DNA of 64,000 nt from assembly GCF_044430645.1 (NCBI RefSeq), contig NZ_JAWUDN010000004.1, forward strand, positions 318,761 to 382,760, written 5' to 3'. The translations under genes were made by a program, and so were the position numbers. The stretch is from Ewingella allii. GTDB taxonomy: Bacteria; Pseudomonadota; Gammaproteobacteria; Enterobacterales; Enterobacteriaceae. The notes beneath the pieces are model-generated. The model ran no database searches, was not told the origin of the DNA, and worked only from the letters and a program-made list of their open reading frames with translations. Shown here piece after piece: positions 44,248 through 53,700 of the stretch. Each line of letters starts with the position of its first letter. The first letter of the stretch is position 1.

Positions 44248-46866
44248 ATGTCAGAAATCAGCCGTGCCGTTCTGTTCGGTAAACTCGATACGCTGTTGTT
44301 CCGCTCGATGGAGAGCGCCACGGCTTTTTGTAAGCTGCGCGGCAACCCCTATGTCGAGCTGGCGCACTGGATCCATCAACTGCTGCAACATCAGGATGGC
44401 GATCTCCAACTGCTTATCCGCCACTTTTCGCTGGACGAGGCGCAGTTGACGCAGGACGTGATTGCCGCGCTGGATCGCCTGCCGCGCGGTGCCAGCGCCG
44501 TCGCCGATCTGTCCGAGCATATCGACAGCGCGGTGGAGCGGGCTTGGGTTTATGGATCGCTGAAATTCTCCAGCGGCAAAATTCGCGGCGGCCATCTGCT
44601 GCTCGGCCTGCTGAACAGCTTCAACCTGACCAGCGTGCTGAAAGGCATTTCCCCGCAGTTCACGCGCATCAATGCCGCGCTGCTGGCGGAGCAGTTCGAC
44701 AGCATTCTCTCGGCCAGCAGCGAGGCGCAGCAGATGGCCGCGCTGTCCGATGATTCCGCTGAAAGCGCGCCGCAGGTAGCCAAAGGAACCTTGGCGCAGT
44801 ACGCGCAAGATCTCACCGCGCGGGCGCGTGACGGCAAAATCGATCCGGTGGTGGGGCGCGACGACGAAATTCGCCAGATGGTGGATATCCTAATGCGCCG
44901 TCGCCAAAACAACCCGCTGCTGACCGGGGAAGCCGGGGTCGGTAAAACCGCGGTGGTGGAAGGCTTGGCGCTGCGCATTGCCGCAGGCGATGTGCCGCCG
45001 CCGTTGCAGGAGGTGCAGCTGTGGCTGTTGGATCTCGGCCTGCTTCAAGCCGGAGCCGGGATGAAAGGCGAGTTTGAGGCGCGTTTGCAGGGGCTTATCA
45101 ATGAAGTGCAGTCCAGCCCGACGCCAATCATTTTGTTTATCGATGAGATCCACACCTTAGTCGGCGCGGGAGGCCAGCAGGGCACCGGCGACGCCGCCAA
45201 CATGATGAAACCCGCTCTGGCGCGCGGCCAGCTGCGCACCATTGGCGCGACCACTTGGGCGGAATATAAGAAATACATTGAGAAGGACCCGGCGCTGACC
45301 CGCCGCTTCCAAACCGTGCAGATTCAGGAGCCGGACGAAGAGAAGGCGACGCTGATGCTGCGCAGCACCGTCAGCCCGCTGGAGAAGCACCATCGCGTGC
45401 TGCTGCTGGACGAAGCCGTCAGCGCGGCGGTACGCCTGTCTCACCGCTATATCCCGGCGCGTCAGTTGCCGGACAAGGCAGTGGCGTTGCTCGACACCGC
45501 CTGTGCCCGCGTGGCGGTCAGCCAGAGCGCCCGCCCGGCACAGCTTGAGGATTGCTGCCATCGCATTGACGGGCTAAATGTGGAGCTGGAAATTGCCGGT
45601 CGCGAGGCGCGTGTGGGCCTGAACAATGCCGAGCGGGTAGCTGAACTGCAAACCCAATTGGCGGCGTTAGAAGAAGAGCGTTTGGCACTGGAAACCCGCT
45701 GGGAGCAGGAGCGCACGCAGGTGGATTCCATTATCACCCTGCGCGCCAAGCTGCACGACGCCGAAGAAGAAGCCATTCCGGCGCTGAAAACCGAACTTGA
45801 GGCCAGTCAGCAAGCGTTGAAAACCTTGCAGGGCGAAACGCCACTGCTGTTTGCGGCGGTGGATGCCAACGTGGTGGCGACCGTGGTGTCTGACTGGACC
45901 GGCATTCCGCTGGGCCGCATGGTGAAAAACGAAATTGACGCCGTGCTGCAACTGGCTGACACCCTGAATACGCGGGTTATCGGCCAGCGCCACGGATTAG
46001 AGATGATTGCCCGCCGGGTGCAAACTTCCCGCGCGCGGCTGGACGACCCTAACAAGCCGGTCGGGGTGTTTATGCTCTGCGGCCCGTCGGGCGTCGGTAA
46101 AACCGAAACCGCGCTGGCGCTGGCAGAAACCCTGTACGGCGGCGAGCAGAACATTATCACCATCAACATGAGTGAGTTTCAGGAGGCGCACACCGTTTCG
46201 ACTCTGAAAGGCGCGCCTCCGGGCTATGTTGGCTATGGCGAAGGGGGCGTGCTGACCGAGGCCGTTCGCCGCCGCCCTTACAGCGTGGTGCTGCTGGATG
46301 AAATTGAAAAAGCCCACCCCGATGTCCATGAAATCTTCTTCCAAGTGTTTGATAAAGGCTGGATGGAAGATGGTGAAGGGCGGCTGATCGATTTTCGCAA
46401 CACCCTGATTATCCTCACATCTAACGTCGGCACCCAGCTTATTAGTGGCCTATGTGCCGACCCAGAACTGATGCCGGAACCCGAAGCGCTGACCACAGCG
46501 CTGCGTGCGCCGCTGTTGGAAGTCTTCCCGCCCGCGTTGCTTGGCCGACTGCTGGTGGTGCCGTATTACCCGTTAAGCGACGACATGCTGGCGATGATCG
46601 TGCAGTTGCAGTTGGGACGCGTTAAACGCCGCCTGCTGGAGAACCACGGCATTGAGGCCAGTTTTGATGATGAGGTAATTGCGCAGATTGTTAAACGTTG
46701 TACCGAAGTCGAATCGGGCGGTCGCATGGTCGACGCCATTTTAACCAATACCCTGCTGCCGCAGATGAGCCAGATTTTGCTGTCGGCCTCGGCACGCGAT
46801 GAGAAATTCCGCCAGCTGCGCGTCAGCCTCCAGCAGGGCGAGTTTCACTGTCAGTTTAAGGCATGA
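44248..46866 (+). CDS. tssH: T6SS sheath-recycling ATPase TssH (ClpV)
   Basis: ClpV is the hexameric AAA+ unfoldase that takes apart contracted TssBC sheaths. The 872-residue protein has a Clp-N domain (residues 1-150), Walker A1 GEAGVGKTAVVEG near residue 227 with LFIDEIHTLVGAGGQ, a coiled-coil middle domain (about 410-520), and Walker A2 GPSGVGKTETALALAE near 612 with GAPPGYVGYGEGG. Both ATPase sites look intact. The stop overlaps the start of the kinase gene as ATGA. Confidence 0.97.
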   Translation: MSEISRAVLFGKLDTLLFRSMESATAFCKLRGNPYVELAHWIHQLLQHQDGDLQLLIRHFSLDEAQLTQDVIAALDRLPRGASAVADLSEHIDSAVERAWVYGSLKFSSGKIRGGHLLLGLLNSFNLTSVLKGISPQFTRINAALLAEQFDSILSASSEAQQMAALSDDSAESAPQVAKGTLAQYAQDLTARARDGKIDPVVGRDDEIRQMVDILMRRRQNNPLLTGEAGVGKTAVVEGLALRIAAGDVPPPLQEVQLWLLDLGLLQAGAGMKGEFEARLQGLINEVQSSPTPIILFIDEIHTLVGAGGQQGTGDAANMMKPALARGQLRTIGATTWAEYKKYIEKDPALTRRFQTVQIQEPDEEKATLMLRSTVSPLEKHHRVLLLDEAVSAAVRLSHRYIPARQLPDKAVALLDTACARVAVSQSARPAQLEDCCHRIDGLNVELEIAGREARVGLNNAERVAELQTQLAALEEERLALETRWEQERTQVDSIITLRAKLHDAEEEAIPALKTELEASQQALKTLQGETPLLFAAVDANVVATVVSDWTGIPLGRMVKNEIDAVLQLADTLNTRVIGQRHGLEMIARRVQTSRARLDDPNKPVGVFMLCGPSGVGKTETALALAETLYGGEQNIITINMSEFQEAHTVSTLKGAPPGYVGYGEGGVLTEAVRRRPYSVVLLDEIEKAHPDVHEIFFQVFDKGWMEDGEGRLIDFRNTLIILTSNVGTQLISGLCADPELMPEPEALTTALRAPLLEVFPPALLGRLLVVPYYPLSDDMLAMIVQLQLGRVKRRLLENHGIEASFDDEVIAQIVKRCTEVESGGRMVDAILTNTLLPQMSQILLSASARDEKFRQLRVSLQQGEFHCQFKA

Positions 46867-48299
46867 TGCCGTCAGTCACGAGAGAGTTGTCTACTATGTC
46901 GGAAATGGATAACAAAAAATCAATGCCCAACGCCTTGCCGGTGGGTTATCGCTTTAATGAGTTTGAAATCAAAGAGGTTATTGGTGGCGGCGGCTTCGGT
47001 ATTGTCTACCGGGCTTGGGATCACCAGTTAGAGCGCACCATCGCCATCAAGGAATTTATGCCTTCTTCGCTGGCGGTGCGCAGCGACGACCTCAATTTGG
47101 CGCTGCGCAGTGAGCGTTTCAGCAAAACCTTTCACGCCGGGCTAAACAGCTTTATTCAGGAAGCGCGGCTGCTGGCGCGTTTTAACCACCCGAACATGCT
47201 GCACGTGCTGCGCTTCTGGGTGCAAAACGACACGGCTTATATGTGTACCCAGTTCTACAGCGGCACCACGCTCTCCAACATGGCCGCGCAGCACCCGGAA
47301 GTGATCAACGAATCCTTTATTCTGCGCGACCTTCTGCCGCCGCTGATTGGCGCTATTCGCCTGATCCATAACGAAGGCTACCTGCATCGCGACATCTCGC
47401 TGGATAACATTCAGATTCAGGCCAACATGCGTCCGGTGCTGCTTGATTTCGGCTCGGCGCGCAAAGCCATCGGCAACATGTCTGATGAAACGGAAACCAT
47501 GCTCAAGCCGGGCTTTGCGCCTATCGAGCAGTACAGCGACGGCGACGAAAACGAGCAGGGCGCGTGGACCGATATCTACGCGCTGGGCGCGGTGCTACAT
47601 ACGCTGATCACCGGCGCGCCGCCGGCTGTCAGCGTGGTGCGCAGTATTGAAGATAGCTACGTGCCGCTGGCGCAGCGCCGCCCGGCGGGCTACTCGCTGC
47701 CCCTGCTTCAGGCTATAGACCAGATGCTGTCGCTCTACCCGGCTGACCGTCCTAAGAATATGGACCAACTGGTTGCGCTGCTGCAACTGGGCGACGCCGA
47801 CTCAGAGGAGTCGATGCTGGCACGCAGCGGGCCGGGCACCATGCTGGTGCCGGTGAAAGCGGAAGAAGAAGCTGAAAAACCAGTGACGGCGCGACGCTGG
47901 CTGCTGCCCGCACTGGTGGCGGCAGGGGTGTTGGTCGGCATGGGTATCGGCGCGCTGCTAAGAAGTGGCGGCGGTGAGTCGGCTTCCAGCGCCAGCACTG
48001 CCCCCGCCGCTGAACCTGCGGCGACGACTAATGCACCAGCGACTAACGAAGCCCCGGCGGCGCAGGCGCCTGTTGCTCCCGCCCCTGAGCCGGTTGCGCA
48101 GGTTTATCTCAAACTGCGTCAGGGCGACAAACTGACCCTGAATGGTCAGGAGCGCGCAGCAGTGCCTTCGGCCAACGGTTTTGCCAGCCTGAAACTGCCT
48201 GCGGGCGACTACCAGATTGTCATTTCCAACAATGGCCAGCAGCGTCAGCAAAAAATTACTGTTGGCGACGAAGGGGTTTGGATCATCAACCCGCAGTAA
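46863..48299 (+). CDS. ppkA: T6SS Ser/Thr protein kinase PpkA
   Basis: PpkA phosphorylates the FHA protein to turn on T6SS assembly, opposed by PppA. The 478-residue protein has a kinase domain from about residue 30: Gly-rich loop GGGGFG (41-46), Lys63 in AIKEF, HRD at 175-177 and DFG at 195-197. One transmembrane helix follows at about 345-365 (LLPALVAAGVLVGMGIGALL), then an Ala/Pro linker and a short C-terminal PEGA-like domain. The catalytic loop reads HRDISLDN, so the usual lysine two residues after HRD is serine, a variant common in this group. ATG 46896 is an alternative start. Confidence 0.9.
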   Translation: MMPSVTRELSTMSEMDNKKSMPNALPVGYRFNEFEIKEVIGGGGFGIVYRAWDHQLERTIAIKEFMPSSLAVRSDDLNLALRSERFSKTFHAGLNSFIQEARLLARFNHPNMLHVLRFWVQNDTAYMCTQFYSGTTLSNMAAQHPEVINESFILRDLLPPLIGAIRLIHNEGYLHRDISLDNIQIQANMRPVLLDFGSARKAIGNMSDETETMLKPGFAPIEQYSDGDENEQGAWTDIYALGAVLHTLITGAPPAVSVVRSIEDSYVPLAQRRPAGYSLPLLQAIDQMLSLYPADRPKNMDQLVALLQLGDADSEESMLARSGPGTMLVPVKAEEEAEKPVTARRWLLPALVAAGVLVGMGIGALLRSGGGESASSASTAPAAEPAATTNAPATNEAPAAQAPVAPAPEPVAQVYLKLRQGDKLTLNGQERAAVPSANGFASLKLPAGDYQIVISNNGQQRQQKITVGDEGVWIINPQ

Positions 48300-48360
48300 T
48301 CCCCCGTTCTTCTCCGCAGACGCCGTTCTGGCGTTTGCGGCTCGCTTTAAGAGGCTCTCT

Positions 48361-50304
48361 ATGTTTGACCGTATTACCGTAACCACCCCGGCGGGTGACG
48401 GCGCACTGATGTTCTGGAAACTTTCCGGGATGGAAGTGGTATCCCGCTCCTTTGCGCTGGATGTTGGCCTGTTAAGTACCGATGCTCGCCTTGATCGCAA
48501 AGCGATGCTCGGACAGCCGATCACCATCAACATCCCGACTCAGGGGCTGACGGCGGCGCCACGCTATCTCAACGGCAAAATCACGGCGGTAAACGTGCAG
48601 AGCAGCACCGAAGTTAACGGCACGCGCTACGCCATTTATACCTTGAAGATGGAGTCGGACCTGTGGCCGATGCTGCGCGACCGTAACCAGCGTATTTTCC
48701 AGAACCAGCGGGTGCCGGACATCATCAAAACGGTGCTGAGCGAGTACGGCGTGCATGTCGAGGATAAGCTGACCGGCGAGTATCGCAGCTGGGAGTATTG
48801 CGTTCAGTATCAAGAGAATAGCTACGATTTCATCTCACGACTGATGGAGCTGGAGGGGATCTACTTCTTCTTCAACCATGAGGCGGACAAACACACGCTG
48901 GTTTTGATGGATGCCGCGTCGCAGCACCAGCCGTATCCGGGCTATGAGGAGATCCCTTATCACGTCAGCGAGTCCGGCGGCAGCACCAGCGAAGAGGGGA
49001 TCAGCAAGTGGGCAATCAGCGAACGCGTGACGCCGGGCATTTACAGCATCGACGACTACGACTTCCGCAAACCCAACGCTTGGCTGTTTCAGGCACGGCA
49101 AAACCCGGCTTCACCGTCACCGGGCCAAATTGATTACTACGAGTGGCCGGGGCGCTTTGTCGATCACAGCCATGGTGAGTTCTATGCCCGCATTCGTCAG
49201 GAAGAGTGGCAGGCCGAGCATCAGCGCATTGACGCCGTCGGCACGGCATTAGGCATTGTGCCGGGCCATACCTTCACCCTCGGCAACCCGCCTTACGCCA
49301 GTGACAGCGGCGACTATTTGGTGGTCAGCGCCGCCTACACCTTGCAGGAAAATACCTATGCCAGCGGCAGCGGTGCCGAAAGCATTCATAACATAAACTT
49401 CGTGGTGATCCCGGCTGAGACCACCTTCCGCTCGGCTCAGCGTACCGAATGGCCGCGCACTCATGGGCCGCAGACCGCGCGCGTGGTGGGGCCAAAAGGG
49501 GAGTCAATCTGGACCGATAAATATGGCCGGGTCAAGGTGAAGTTCCACTGGGACCGCCTGGCGAAGGGCGACGACACCAGCTCGTGCTGGGTGCGCGTTT
49601 CCAGCGCATGGGCCGGACAGGGCTTCGGCGGAGTGCAGATCCCGCGCGTGGGCGATGAAGTGGTGATCGACTTCATCAATGGCGATCCGGATCGCCCGAT
49701 CATCACCGGGCGCGTCTATAACGAAGCCAGCATGCCGCCGTGGGTGCTGCCCGCCGCCGCAACCCAGATGGGCTTTATGAGCCGCAGTAAAGACGGCACG
49801 CCAGACAACGCCAACGCCCTGCGCTTCGAAGACAAAAGTGGTTCCGAGCAGTTGTGGATCCAAGCCGAGCGCAACATGGATACCAATGTTAAGAATGACG
49901 AAACCCATTCTGTCGGCGGCAATCACACCATCAGCATTGAAAAAAGCTTCGAAAGCAAAGTCAGCGGGGAGTACGCCCAGCAGACGCAATACGCCCGCAG
50001 CGAGTTGGTCGGCACCGATTACATGCTGAAGTCCAACGCCAACGTGGTGCTCGCCGCCAGCAGTGGCATCACCTTCGTCACCGGCGACAGCGTGCTGACC
50101 ATGAACCCCAACGGCACCATTTCGCTCCAGTGTAAAAACTTCCAAATCAACGCCTCTGGGCAGGGAGAGATCAACACCGGCGGCACCCTTGATTTGAACA
50201 TTAACAAGCCAGCGCAAGCCCCTGCGGTATCACCTACGCCGGGCGAGATCGCGGCGGAAGTCAGTAACGTTTTTGCTAATAAAGATGCAGGGAGCAGTTC
50301 ATGA
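48361..50304 (+). CDS. vgrG: T6SS spike protein VgrG (TssI)
   Basis: VgrG trimers form the spike on the Hcp tube and carry PAAR-Rhs effectors. The 647-residue protein has the gp27-like N-terminal part (EYCVQYQENSYDFISRLME, GIYFFFNHE), the gp5 OB-fold block GRVKVKFHWDRLAKGDDTSS and GDEVVIDFINGDPDRPIITG, and a beta-helix end with no extra effector domain. The ATG at 48361 has AAGAGG upstream; the frame is open to 48217, inside ppkA, but that would add unmatched residues. It overlaps the chaperone gene by 4 bases. Confidence 0.96.
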   Translation: MFDRITVTTPAGDGALMFWKLSGMEVVSRSFALDVGLLSTDARLDRKAMLGQPITINIPTQGLTAAPRYLNGKITAVNVQSSTEVNGTRYAIYTLKMESDLWPMLRDRNQRIFQNQRVPDIIKTVLSEYGVHVEDKLTGEYRSWEYCVQYQENSYDFISRLMELEGIYFFFNHEADKHTLVLMDAASQHQPYPGYEEIPYHVSESGGSTSEEGISKWAISERVTPGIYSIDDYDFRKPNAWLFQARQNPASPSPGQIDYYEWPGRFVDHSHGEFYARIRQEEWQAEHQRIDAVGTALGIVPGHTFTLGNPPYASDSGDYLVVSAAYTLQENTYASGSGAESIHNINFVVIPAETTFRSAQRTEWPRTHGPQTARVVGPKGESIWTDKYGRVKVKFHWDRLAKGDDTSSCWVRVSSAWAGQGFGGVQIPRVGDEVVIDFINGDPDRPIITGRVYNEASMPPWVLPAAATQMGFMSRSKDGTPDNANALRFEDKSGSEQLWIQAERNMDTNVKNDETHSVGGNHTISIEKSFESKVSGEYAQQTQYARSELVGTDYMLKSNANVVLAASSGITFVTGDSVLTMNPNGTISLQCKNFQINASGQGEINTGGTLDLNINKPAQAPAVSPTPGEIAAEVSNVFANKDAGSSS

Positions 50305-50732
50305 GCCAGCCAGTACAGTTCGTCTTATCCGAAGGCACGCTAAATTTGCCGGGCGTGGTGCAGGACCAAAGTATCACGGTGCTGAGCTTGGCCGATTTGC
50401 GCGCCACGCTGGTGGCGACTCGCGACTGGAAAATCACCGAGGACGAGGTGGACTCTTTTGTGCAGCAGCAACTGCAAAAGGTAAAACGCGACATGAAGAA
50501 GTTCAGCGCGCAGTCTCCCGAGCCAACGGCGCTGGGCCCGTGGCCCGCACAGCAGGTAGCGATGCGCTTTGAAAATCAGGGCGTTGCAGTAGAACAGAAG
50601 CTGCTGGTGGCGTGGGCGAAAGACCATCTGCTGGCCTTAACCTTCAGTGCCGCAGGCCAGTTTACTGAGCAGCAAACTCAGGCGTGGCAGGCTATCCGGC
50701 AGGAGTTCGCTCCTTGCGTGGCGGAGGCGTGA
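50301..50732 (+). CDS. eagR: EagR-type effector chaperone (DUF1795)
   Basis: EagR chaperones hold the hydrophobic N-terminal helices of PAAR-Rhs effectors before loading on VgrG. The 143-residue protein has the DUF1795/DcrB-like layout: NLPGVVQDQSITVLSL at the start, MKKFSAQSPEPTALGPWPAQ in the middle, and LLALTFSA with a terminal QAWQAIRQEF helix. It sits exactly between vgrG (ATGA overlap) and rhs (3-base gap), and the rhs product has the N-terminal transmembrane segments that such chaperones serve. Confidence 0.88.
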   Translation: MSQPVQFVLSEGTLNLPGVVQDQSITVLSLADLRATLVATRDWKITEDEVDSFVQQQLQKVKRDMKKFSAQSPEPTALGPWPAQQVAMRFENQGVAVEQKLLVAWAKDHLLALTFSAAGQFTEQQTQAWQAIRQEFAPCVAEA

Positions 50733-50735
50733 TCC

Positions 50736-53700
50736 ATGGCAGATAAGGTTGCAGCGAGAATCGACGATCCGTTGGTTCATAGTTCGCTGATCAGTGACTT
50801 TGTCAGCGGCGTGGTGGAAGGGGCCATTTACGCCGGGATTTTTATGGCAAGTACCGCCATGGTGGCGAGTGGCTTCGGTGTCGCGCTGGGTATCGGCCTG
50901 ACCATCGGGGCCATCGCCAACGGTTTTCCTGAACGCTGGGGCAATGCTGTCGGCGGGGCGGTAGATGACCTGCTAGGTTCGCTGGGTCTGCGGGGGCCGC
51001 CGGACGCCAAGATCTCCAGCGGCTCAGACAATGTGCATATCATGGGCAAACCTGCGGCCCGCGCGGCAGGCACGGTCGATCACCAGTTTCTCAACGCGCC
51101 TGCCGGTGGCGAAGAAGAAGGCCCATCCGCATGGGAGATCGCAGCGGGCATGGCGGCAGGCATTGCCTCAACCGTGGCGCATCCGGGAGCCTTTTTCAGT
51201 GCGCTGGGAGATAAAATCAGCAGTACCACGGCATCTGACGTGGGGGGATTCTTCAGCAATCTATGGAAAGACATCACCCAGCCGACCGTCGCGTCCGCCA
51301 GCCCTCATAGCTCGGCCGCCACCAAAGACGAAGTGGATTGTACCAAGCACAGCGGGCCGATTTTCCTCGCCGAAGGCTCAAAGAAGGTGCTGATTAACGG
51401 CCAACCAGCAGCGCGCGACGGCGACCGCAGTACCTGTGAAGCCAAAATCGAAGTGGCCGAAGACCCGCGGGTGCGCATCGGCGGCGAAAACATCGTGGTG
51501 CAGGATATTCGCAGCGGCAAAAACTTCCTCGCCTGGTTTATCGGCGGGCTGGTTGGCGGTGGTGAACTGAAGCAGCTGTTGCAATTCATGGGCAGAGCCT
51601 TTGATCGCATGGCGGCGCGCAGGCTGCTGCGCACGGCTCCTTGCCCGATTATCTTCGGCGCGGCAGGAAAATTGGCGGCAGAGGTGGCACCGCGCGCAGT
51701 GCAAACAGCATTGCCAGTCAATATCGCCACCGGCGCGAAGATCCTCGCCGGTGCTGAAGACCTCGATTTCGTGCTCGAAGATCGCATCCCGCTTTACTGG
51801 CAGCGTGTTTACCATAGCCGCAATCTGGCGACTGGCATGCTGGGGCAGGGGTGGACGCTGCCGTTTGAGACCCGCCTGATTCGCTATCGCGCGGCAAATG
51901 GCGCGCTGCACTTCCTCTGGCGTGATATCTCTGGCCGCGAGCTGGATATGGGCGAGGTTCGTCCCGGCGATATCGTTCAATTCACAGAAGATGGCCTGAC
52001 CCTTTACTGCACGCTGGACGGCGTGGTGGTGTTGCAAACCAGTGAAGGCGAGCACCAGCTGTATGAGCCGGACCCGGCTCATGAAGGCGAATGGCGCATC
52101 GCCCGCCTCTATGACCGCCACGACAACTGCCAGCATCTGACCTGGAATGACGCCGGTCAGCTGATTGCTATTGCCGGTGATAATGAAGCGATGTCGGTCG
52201 AGCTGAGCTATGAGTTCGAACACGGACGGCTGGCGGCGGTACACCAGATTGCAGCAGGCGAGCGCTATCTGCTGGTGCGCTACGGCTATAACGACGAGGG
52301 CCAGCTGGTTAGTGTCAGCGATGCCGATGAGGTGGTCACCCGACGTTTCAGCTGGGATCGTGCCAGTGATATGCTGGCTACCCACAGCTACGCTACTGGC
52401 CTGACCGTTCACTACGACTGGCAACCGGCAGCCGATAGCCGCTACTGGCGGGTTAACGCCTATCAAGTGCTCGACGCCCAGCAGCAGATCCTCGAGAGCT
52501 GGATCATTGATAGTGACGAGCAGGCCCGCAACGCCACCGTGACCTGCCTTTCCAGCGGCAGCAGCTTCCACCAGTGGGACGAGCTGTATCGCATCACCCG
52601 CTGGACGGATATGTACGGTGCCGAGTGGCAGTATGAGTGGGTGGATCAGGGTGAGCTGCTGCAAGCCACCATCGGCCCTGAGGAGGAACGCTGGGAGTAT
52701 GGCTACGACCAGCGCGGCAACCTGAGCGCGGTGCGTAACCCGCTGGGCGACACTCGTCTGACCGTCTGGCACCCGGTGTGGTCACAGCCCGAGCAAGAAG
52801 TATTAGCCGACGGCGCGAGCTGGCGTTATGAGCACAACCTGCTGGGCGACGTGGTGAAGGTCACTGACCCGCAGGGCGGCGTCACCCAGTTGGAGTGGAA
52901 CCCGCAGGGTGACTTGGTGTGCGAGACCGATGCGCTGGGCAACACCCATCGCTTCTGGTGGAACGAGCGCGGCCAGATGATCAGCGATGAAGACTGCTCG
53001 GGCTACCGCAGCCATCAACACTATGACGCAACTGGCAGACTGCTGAGCGCCACCGACGCCGAGGGCAATACCACCTCTTGTCGCTGGAGCCGCGCGGGGC
53101 GCATTGAAGCTATCATCCGCGCCGACAACCGCGAGACTCACTACGAATATGATGCTTACGGGCAGCTGATCGGCGAGAACATCGACGGTTTCTCCGAGCG
53201 TAAACTGCAGCGCAACGTGCGCGGACAGGTGATTTGCCAGACCGATCCGGCGGGGCATCAGACCCGTTTCGACTATGATCGCTTTGGTCGCCTGACTCGG
53301 CTGATTAACCCAAACAATGACAGCTGGCTGTTTGATTATGATAGCGGCGAACGCCTGCTAGCGCAGACCGACTACACCGGACGCCGTAAAAGCTACGGCT
53401 ATGACGACCGCGGGCAGGTCACCTCTATCACTCAACAACCTCTGGCGCAGCACGGCGAACTGCTGGAGCCGCTGGTTTCACATCTCGAATATGACTTGCT
53501 GGGCAGGCTTAGCGCGAAAAGCAACGCCGAGACTTATACTCGCTACCAATACGCGGCGCGCAACGTCACCGTACAGCGCACCGCGCGCGGCAAACTCCGC
53601 GCCGCGCAGCAGCAGGGCGTAGAACCCGAGTGGGACGAGCAGTTGAGCTTTACGCTGGATGCGCTCGGCAACCTGCAAAGTGAGCAGAACCACGGCGGCC

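Noticed and set aside
51378..52772. 464-codon open frame on the minus strand inside rhs
   Set aside because: It is antisense to the GC-rich, repeat-bearing rhs core, has no ribosome site or recognisable domain, and its existence follows from codon bias of the sense gene.
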